Shown here piece by piece: positions 56,237-64,000 of a stretch of DNA of 64,000 bases (position 1 is the first letter of the stretch; each line of letters opens with the position of its first letter). The DNA comes from Heterodera schachtii (lineage: Eukaryota > Nematoda > Chromadorea > Rhabditida > Heteroderidae). The position numbers were made by a program, and so were the translations under genes. A model generated the notes under the pieces. It had not been told where the DNA came from and did no database searches. It saw only the letters and a list, made by a program, of their open reading frames with translations. Where the stretch lies: assembly GCA_023374025.1 (NCBI GenBank), contig SIJG01000078.1, forward strand, positions 187,575 through 251,574, given 5' to 3'.

Positions 56237-59200
56237 GAACCGCATCTGGTGCTTGGGTTTTTAATATTTTTTGATTTTGCCATATATTTTGACTTTTAGT
56301 TATTGTTCCCTAGTCCGAAAATTTATGTTTGCATTTACTTGATAAGTATTGATTTGTTTATTTTTGTATTTTTCTTCTTTTCATCATGAATGCCATTAAG
56401 CCATTCATCCCCTCTAATGAAAATAGTTTTCTGCAGCTGATTTAACAATATTTTTCTTTGTACTATACATGCAGTAGAGCACTGGTTGCGCCTTCAATTA
56501 TGTGCTTTAACAGAAGATTCCGCATCAAAAAATAATACTTTCTCAACTATGAATTAGCTTCGCACAACTCCTTAATATTGTGATAAATCTCGAGTAAAAA
56601 ATGCACAACTATTTTCCCAGAAAAAGCTTTAGGTTTTATAAACTGAAAACTGCATTCATCTCAATTTATATTGCCCGTTTCATCAGTGCTTAATTTACTA
56701 TGTTGGCCAGTAAAAATATGGAGTTTAGCAGGTTCGAAAGAGCTCGGCGCGCTCTTCATTTTCAAGTGTATCAACTAAGGGCCTATCGCCACTCTCAGGC
56801 GAGATATGGCCAATCAAAGCAGAGTGAGGCCCATAAACACGAAGCACTGCTCCAGAATTCTTGTAATGTTTCACGGCAATTTTTGTGATAATATTTTTCG
56901 CCGATTTTCTTTTATCTCTACGCATATGCATTATTTGTTTAAGCCAACGACCTTCTCGAAAAAAAATTGTCAATAAAAAAGTTTTGTTTAATGAATTTTT
57001 ACACCAAAAAATTATTGACAATTTCGAAGGAGGAAGGCAAGTAATTTTTTACGTAATGTTTTATTCTATGTTATAGTGCTGAATTGTTTGAACCGCATGA
57101 GCCGTTGGAAAATTTTTCGTCTTTTCTTGGCTAGTTTTTTCCCTAACTGTTTCACGACAGTTCATTGAGTCAATTATTTTCGCCAGTTTCTTTTATCGCC
57201 AAGCGTTAGTTATTGCATTTCACTTACCTTGGAAAATGATTACAGTGAAATAAAATATTTTTTGTGAATATTTACAACAACAATTTATAGGCCATTTCTA
57301 AAGGGGAAGGAAAATAAATTTTTGCCTGATATATTAATTTATATTTTCAATTGATTGAACCGCATCTGGTGCTTGTGTTTTTAATATTTTTTGATTTTGC
57401 CATATATTTTGACTTTTAGTTATTTTTCCCTAGTCCGAAAATTTATGTTTGCATTTACTTGATAAGTATTGATTTGTTTATTTTTGTATTTTTCTTCTTT
57501 TCATCATGAATGCCATTAAGCCATTCATCCCCTCTAATGAAAATAGTTTTCTGCAGCTGATTTAACAATATTTTTCTTTGTACTATACATGCAGTAGAGC
57601 ACTGGTTGCGCCTTCAATTATGTGCCTTAACAGAAGATTCCGCATCAAAAAATAATACTTTCTCAACTATGAATTAGCTTCGCACAACTCCTTAATATTG
57701 TGATAAATCTCGAGTAAAAAATGCACAACTATTTTCCCAGAAAAAGCTTTAGGTTTTATAAACTGAAAACTGCATTCATCTCAATTTATATTGCCCGTTT
57801 CATCAGTGCTTAATTTACTATGTTGGCCAGTAAAAATATGGAGTTTAGCAGGTTCGAAAGAGCTCGGCGCGCTCTTCATTTTCAAGTGTATCAACTAAGG
57901 GCCTATCGCCACTCTCAGGCGAGATATGGCCAATCAAAGCAGAGTGAGGCCCATAAACACGAAGGACTGCTCCAGAATTCTTGTAATGTTTCACGGCAAT
58001 TTTTGTGATAATATTTTTCGCCGATTTTCTTTTATCTCTACGCATATGCATTATTTGTTTAAGCCAACGACCTTCTCGAAAAAAAATTGTCAATAAAAAA
58101 GTTTTGTTTAATGAATTTTTACACCAAAAAATTATTGACAATTTCGAAGGAGGAAGGCAAGTAATTTTTTACGTAATGTTTTATTCTATGTTATAGTGCT
58201 GAATTGTTTGAACCGCATGAGCCGTTGGAAAATTTTTCGTCTTTTCTTGGCTAGTTTTTTCCCTAACTGTTTCACGACAGTTCATTGAGTCAATTATTTT
58301 CGCCAGTTTCTTTTATCGCCAAGCGTTAGTTATTGCATTTCACTTACCTTGGAAAATGATTACAGTGAAATAAAATATTTCTTGTGAATATTTACAACAA
58401 CAATTTATAGGCCATTTCTAAAGGGGAAGGAAAATAAATTTTTGCCTGATATATTAATTTATATTTTCAATTGATTGAACCGCATCTGGTGCTTGTGTTT
58501 TTAATATTTTTTGATTTTGCCATATATTTTGACTTTTAGTTATTTTTCCCTAGTCCGAAAATTTATGTTTGCATTTACTTGATAAGTATTGATTTGTTTA
58601 TTTTTGTATTTTTCTTCTTTTCATCATGAATGCCATTAAGCCATTCATCCCCTCTAATGAAAATAGTTTTCTGCAGCTGATTTAACAATATTTTTCTTTG
58701 TACTATACATGCAGTAGAGCACTGGTTGCGCCTTCAATTATGTGCCTTAACAGAAGATTCCGCATCAAAAAATAATACTTTCTCAACTATGAATTAGCTT
58801 CGCACAACTCCTTAATATTGTGATAAATCTCGAGTAAAAAATGCACAACTATTTTCCCAGAAAAAGCTTTAGGTTTTATAAACTGAAAACTGCATTCATC
58901 TCAATTTATATTGCCCGTTTCATCAGTGCTTAATTTACTATGTTGGCCAGTAAAAATATGGAGTTTAGCAGGTTCGAAAGAGCTCGGCGCGCTCTTCATT
59001 TTCAAGTGTATCAACTAAGGGCCTATCGCCACTCTCAGGCGAGATATGGCCAATCAAAGCAGAGTGAGGCCCATAAACACGAAGCACTGCTCCAGAATTC
59101 TTGTAATGTTTCACGGCAATTTTTGTGATAATATTTTTCGCCGATTTTCTTTTATCTCTACGCATATGCATTATTTGTTTAAGCCAACGACCTTCTCGAA

Positions 59201-62200
59201 AAAAAATTGTCAATAAAAAAAGTTTTGTTTAATGAATTTTTACACCAAAAAATTATTGACAATTTCGAAGGAGGAAGGCAAGTAATTTTTTACGTAATGT
59301 TTTATTCTATGTTATAGTGCTGAATTGTTTGAACCGCATGAGCCGTTGGAAAATTTTTCGTCTTTTCTTGGCTAGTTTTTTCCCTAACTGTTTCACGACA
59401 GTTCATTGAGTCAATTATTTTCGCCAGTTTCTTTTATCGCCAAGCGTTAGTTATTGCATTTCACTTACCTTGGAAAATGATTACAGTGAAATAAAATATT
59501 TCTTGTGAATATTTACAACAACAATTTATAGGCCATTTCTAAAGGGGAAGGAAAATAAATTTTTGCCTGATATATTAATTTATATTTTCAATTGATTGAA
59601 CCGCATCTGGTGCTTGTGTTTTTAATATTTTTTGATTTTGCCATATATTTTGACTTTTAGTTATTTTTCCCTAGTCCGAAAATTTATGTTTGCATTTACT
59701 TGATAAGTATTGATTTGCTTATTTTTGTATTTTTCTTCTTTTCATCATGAATGCCATTAAGCCATTCATCCCCTCTAATGAAAATAGTTTTCTGCAGCTG
59801 ATTTAACAATATTTTTCTTTGTACTATACATGCAGTAGAGCACTGGTTGCGCCTTCAATTATGTGCCTTAACAGAAGATTCCGCATCAAAAAATAATACT
59901 TTCTCAACTATGAATTAGCTTCGCACAACTCCTTAATATTGTGATAAATCTCGAGTAAAAAATGCACAACTATTTTCCCAGAAAAAGCTTTAGGTTTTAT
60001 AAACTGAAAACTGCATTCATCTCAATTTATATTGCCCGTTTCATCAGTGCTTAATTTACTATGTTGGCCAGTAAAAATATGGAGTTTAGCAGGTTCGAAA
60101 GAGCTCGGCGCGCTCTTCATTTTCAAGTGTATCAACTAAGGGCCTATCGCCACTCTCAGGCGAGATATGGCCAATCAAAGCAGAGTGAGGCCCATAAACA
60201 CGAAGCACTGCTCCAGAATTCTTGTAATGTTTCACGGCAATTTTTGTGATAATATTTTTCGCCGATTTTCTTTTATCTCTACGCATATGCATTATTTGTT
60301 TAAGCCAACGACCTTCTCGAAAAAAAATTGTCAATAAAAAAAGTTTTGTTTAATGAATTTTTACACCAAAAAATTATTGACAATTTCGAAGGAGGAAGGC
60401 AAGTAATTTTTTATGTAATGTTTTATTCTATGTTATAGTGCTGAATTGTTTGAACCGCATGAGCCGTTGGAAAATTTTTCGTCTTTTCTTGGCTAGTTTT
60501 TTCCCTAACTGTTTCACGACAGTTCATTGAGTCAATTATTTTCGCCAGTTTCTTTTATCGCCAAGCGTTAGTTATTGCATTTCACTTACCTTGGAAAATG
60601 ATTACAGTGAAATAAAATATTTCTTGTGAATATTTACAACAACAATTTATAGGCCATTTCTAAAGGGGAAGGAAAATAAATTTTTGCCTGATATATTAAT
60701 TTATATTTTCAATTGATTGAACCGCATCTGGTGCTTGTGTTTTTAATATTTTTTGATTTTGCCATATATTTTGACTTTTAGTTATTTTTCCCTAGTCCGA
60801 AAATTTATGTTTGCATTTACTTGATAAGTATTGATTTGTTTATTTTTGTATTTTTCTTCTTTTCATCATGAATGCCATTAAGCCATTCATCCCCTCTAAT
60901 GAAAATAGTTTTCTGCAGCTGATTTAACAATATTTTTCTTTGTACTATACATGCAGTAGAGCACTGGTTGCGCCTTCAATTATGTGCCTTAACAGAAGAT
61001 TCCGCATCAAAAAATAATACTTTCTCAACTATGAATTAGCTTCGCACAACTCCTTAATATTGTGATAAATCTCGAGTAAAAAATGCACAACTATTTTCCC
61101 AGAAAAAGCTTTAGGTTTTATAAACTGAAAACTGCATTCATCTCAATTTATATTGCCCGTTTCATCAGTGCTTAATTTACTATGTTGGCCAGTAAAAATA
61201 TGGAGTTTAGCAGGTTCGAAAGAGCTCGGCGCGCTCTTCATTTTCAAGTGTATCAACTAAGGGCCTATCGCCACTCTCAGGCGAGATATGGCCAATCAAA
61301 CCAGAGTGAGGCCCATAAACACGAAGCACTGCTCCAGAATTCTTGTAATGTTTCACGGCAATTTTTGTGATAATAATTTTCGCCGATTTTCTTTTATCTC
61401 TACGCATATGCATTATTTGTTTAAGCCAACGACCTTCTCGAAAAAAAATTGTCAATAAAAAAAGTTTTGTTTAATGAATTTTTACACCAAAAAATTATTG
61501 ACAATTTCGAAGGAGGAAGGCAAGTAATTTTTTATGTAATGTTTTATTCTATGTTATAGTGCTGAATTGTTTGAACCGCATGAGCCGTTGGAAAATTTTT
61601 CGTCTTTTCTTGGCTAGTTTTTTCCCTAACTGTTTCACGACAGTTCATTGAGTCAATTATTTTCGCCAGTTTCTTTTATCGCCAAGCGTTAGTTATTGCA
61701 TTTCACTTACCTTGGAAAATGATTACAGTGAAATAAAATATTTCTTGTGAATATTTACAACAACAATTTATAGGCCATTTCTAAAGGGGAAGGAAAATAA
61801 ATTTTTGCCTGATATATTAATTTATATTTTCAATTGATTGAACCGCATCTGGTGCTTGTGTTTTTAATATTTTTTGATTTTGCCATATATTTTGACTTTT
61901 AGTTATTTTTCCCTAGTCCGAAAATTTATGTTTGCATTTACTTGATAAGTATTGATTTGTTTATTTTTGTATTTTTCTTCTTTTCATCATGAATGCCATT
62001 AAGCCATTCATCCCCTCTAATGAAAATAGTTTTCTGCAGCTGATTTAACAATATTTTTCTTTGTACTATACATGCAGTAGAGCACTGGTTGCGCCTTCAA
62101 TTATGTGCCTTAACAGAAGATTCCGCATCAAAAAATAATACTTTCTCAACTATGAATTAGCTTCGCACAACTCCTTAATATTGTGATAAATCTCGAGTAA

Positions 62201-64000
62201 AAAATGCACAACTATTTTCCCAGAAAAAGCTTTAGGTTTTATAAACTGAAAACTGCATTCATCTCAATTTATATTGCCCGTTTCATCAGTGCTTAATTTA
62301 CTATGTTGGCCAGTAAAAATATGGAGTTTAGCAGGTTCGAAAGAGCTCGGCGCGCTCTTCATTTACAAGTGTATCAACTAAGGGCCTATCGCCACTCTCA
62401 GGCGAGATATGGCCAATCAAAGCAGAGTGAGGCCCATAAACACGAAGCACTGCTCCAGAATTCTTGTAATGTTTCACGGCAATTTTTGTGATAATATTTT
62501 TCGCCGATTTTCTTTTATCTCTACGCATATGCATTATTTGTTTAAGCCAACGACCTTCTCGAAAAAAAATTGTCAATAAAAAAAGTTTTGTTTAATGAAT
62601 TTTTACACCAAAAAATTATTGACAATTTCGAAGGAGGAAGGCAAGTAATTTTTTATGTAATGTTTTATTCTATGTTATAGTGCTGAATTGTTTGAACCGC
62701 ATGAGCCGTTGGAAAATTTTTCGTCTTTTCTTGGCTAGTTTTTTCCCTAACTGTTTCACGACAGTTCATTGAGTCAATTATTTTCGCCAGTTTCTTTTAT
62801 CGCCAAGCGTTAGTTATTGCATTTCACTTACCTTGGAAAATGATTACAGTGAAATAAAATATTTCTTGTGAATATTTACAACAACAATTTATAGGCCATT
62901 TCTAAAGGGGAAGGAAAATAAATTTTTGCCTGATATATTAATTTATATTTTCAATTGATTGAACCGCATCTGGTGCTTGTGTTTTTAATATTTTTTGATT
63001 TTGCCATATATTTTGACTTTTAGTTATTTTTCCCTAGTCCGAAAATTTATGTTTGCATTTACTTGATAAGTATTGATTTGTTTATTTTTGTATTTTTCTT
63101 CTTTTCATCATGAATGCCATTAAGCCATTCATCCCCTCTAATGAAAATAGTTTTCTGCAGCTGATTTAACAATATTTTTCTTTGTACTATACATGCAGTA
63201 GAGCACTGGTTGCGCCTTCAATTATGTGCCTTAACAGAAGATTCCGCATCAAAAAATAATACTTTCTCAACCATGAATTAGCTTCGCACAACTCCTTAAT
63301 ATTGTGATAAATCTCGAGTAAAAAATGCACAACTATTTTCCCAGAAAAAGCTTTAGGTTTTATAAACTGAAAACTGCATTCATCTCAATTTATATTGCCC
63401 GTTTCATCAGTGCTTAATTTACTATGTTGGCCAGTAAAAATATGGAGTTTAGCAGGTTCGAAAGAGCTCGGCGCGCTCTTCATTTACAAGTGTATCAACT
63501 AAGGGCCTATCGCCACTCTCAGGCGAGATATGGCCAATCAAAGCAGAGTGAGGCCCATAAACACGAAGCACTGCTCCAGAATTCTTGTAATGTTTCACGG
63601 CAATTTTTGTGATAATAATTTTCGCCGATTTTCTTTTATCTCTACGCATATGCATTATTTGTTTAAGCCAACGACCTTCTCGAAAAAAAATTGTCAATAA
63701 AAAAAGTTTTGTTTAATGAATTTTTACACCAAAAAATTATTGACAATTTCGAAGGAGGAAGGCAAGTAATTTTTTATGTAATGTTTTATTCTATGTTATA
63801 GTGCTGAATTGTTTGAACCGCATGAGCCGTTGGAAAATTTTTCGTCTTTTCTTGGCTAGTTTTTTCCCTAACTGTTTCACGACAGTTCATTGAGTCAATT
63901 ATTTTCGCCAGTTTCTTTTATCGCCAAGCGTTAGTTATTGCATTTCACTTACCTTGGAAAATGATTACAGTGAAATAAAATATTTCTTGTGAATATTTAC
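56237..64000. repeat. tandem array of a 1,120/1,121-bp unit, seven copies, open at the right edge
   Basis: Unit starts (GAACCGCATCTGG) are at 56237, 57357, 58477, 59598, 60719, 61840 and 62961. The last is cut by the window at 1,040 bp. By eye the units differ at only a handful of positions. Each contains one GC-richer block (unit positions about 500-630), with open frames on both strands, and a hairpin made by AATTGTCAATAA and TTATTGACAATT. The minus-strand frame drops from 98 to 82 residues from the third copy on, because an A-run gained one base. Selection on that protein is therefore unlikely. No rRNA, tRNA, spliced-leader or spliceosomal RNA signature was found. Confidence 0.97.

Noticed and set aside
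56700..63697. repeated 62-aa and 82/98-aa ORFs in the tandem array
   Set aside because: They follow from the repeat. The minus-strand frame is shifted by a homopolymer change, and no family or splice signals were seen.
56237..64000. array as 5S rRNA/spliced-leader or snRNA cluster
   Set aside because: Looked for 5S, SL1, U1, U2 and U6 core motifs on both strands and saw none; only a weak tRNA B-box-like GGTTCGAAA.

Overview
Eukaryotic, strongly AT-rich window with small introns. Spliced genes can be followed by exon phase. The best fit is a plant-parasitic cyst nematode of the Heterodera/Globodera type. Four introns in two genes have usable GC-AG boundaries, a known habit of that group. Two copies of an F-box-like family with the KWLHTP and KRCPI motifs of cyst-nematode genomes are present, and so is a cluster of small secreted-protein genes. 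The species is inferred; no rRNA or mitochondrial marker is present.

Layout. 1-347: Gag start of a Ty3/Gypsy-like element (minus). 0.5-7.2 kb: non-coding, with hAT-like elements. 7.4-8.1 kb: a divergent pair of tiny genes, one with four exons (55 aa) and one a 55-aa membrane peptide. 8.15-13.3 kb (minus): a mitochondrial trifunctional enzyme alpha (HADHA) relative, truncated and altered at catalytic positions. 13.44-17.8 kb (minus): a spliced retropepsin gene whose introns are full of transposons. 18.3-21.35 kb (minus): orphan exons and a single-pass membrane protein. 24.86-25.95 kb (plus): a 43-aa secreted peptide. 26.7-29.2 kb (plus): a nearly complete BPNT1 (bisphosphate nucleotidase). 30.1-44 kb: a segmental duplication carrying two decayed F-box-like genes, one split by a pogo transposon. 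46.4-52.9 kb (minus): a family of secreted proteins with shared promoters. 53-55.9 kb: transposon remnants. 56.24-64 kb: a tandem array of a 1,120/1,121-bp unit, seven copies and still running at the right edge.

Mobile DNA dominates. At least ten short hAT-type elements can be delimited by terminal inverted repeats, most with 8-bp target duplications (five perfect). One is confirmed by an unoccupied copy of its target elsewhere in the window. There is also a pogo element with a DD35D transposase, a Mutator-like MITE family and several long foldback repeats.

No gene here clearly works with another in one pathway. The recognisable functional units are BPNT1 (sulfur/PAP metabolism) and the secreted-protein cluster, which are candidate host-interaction proteins sharing one promoter type.
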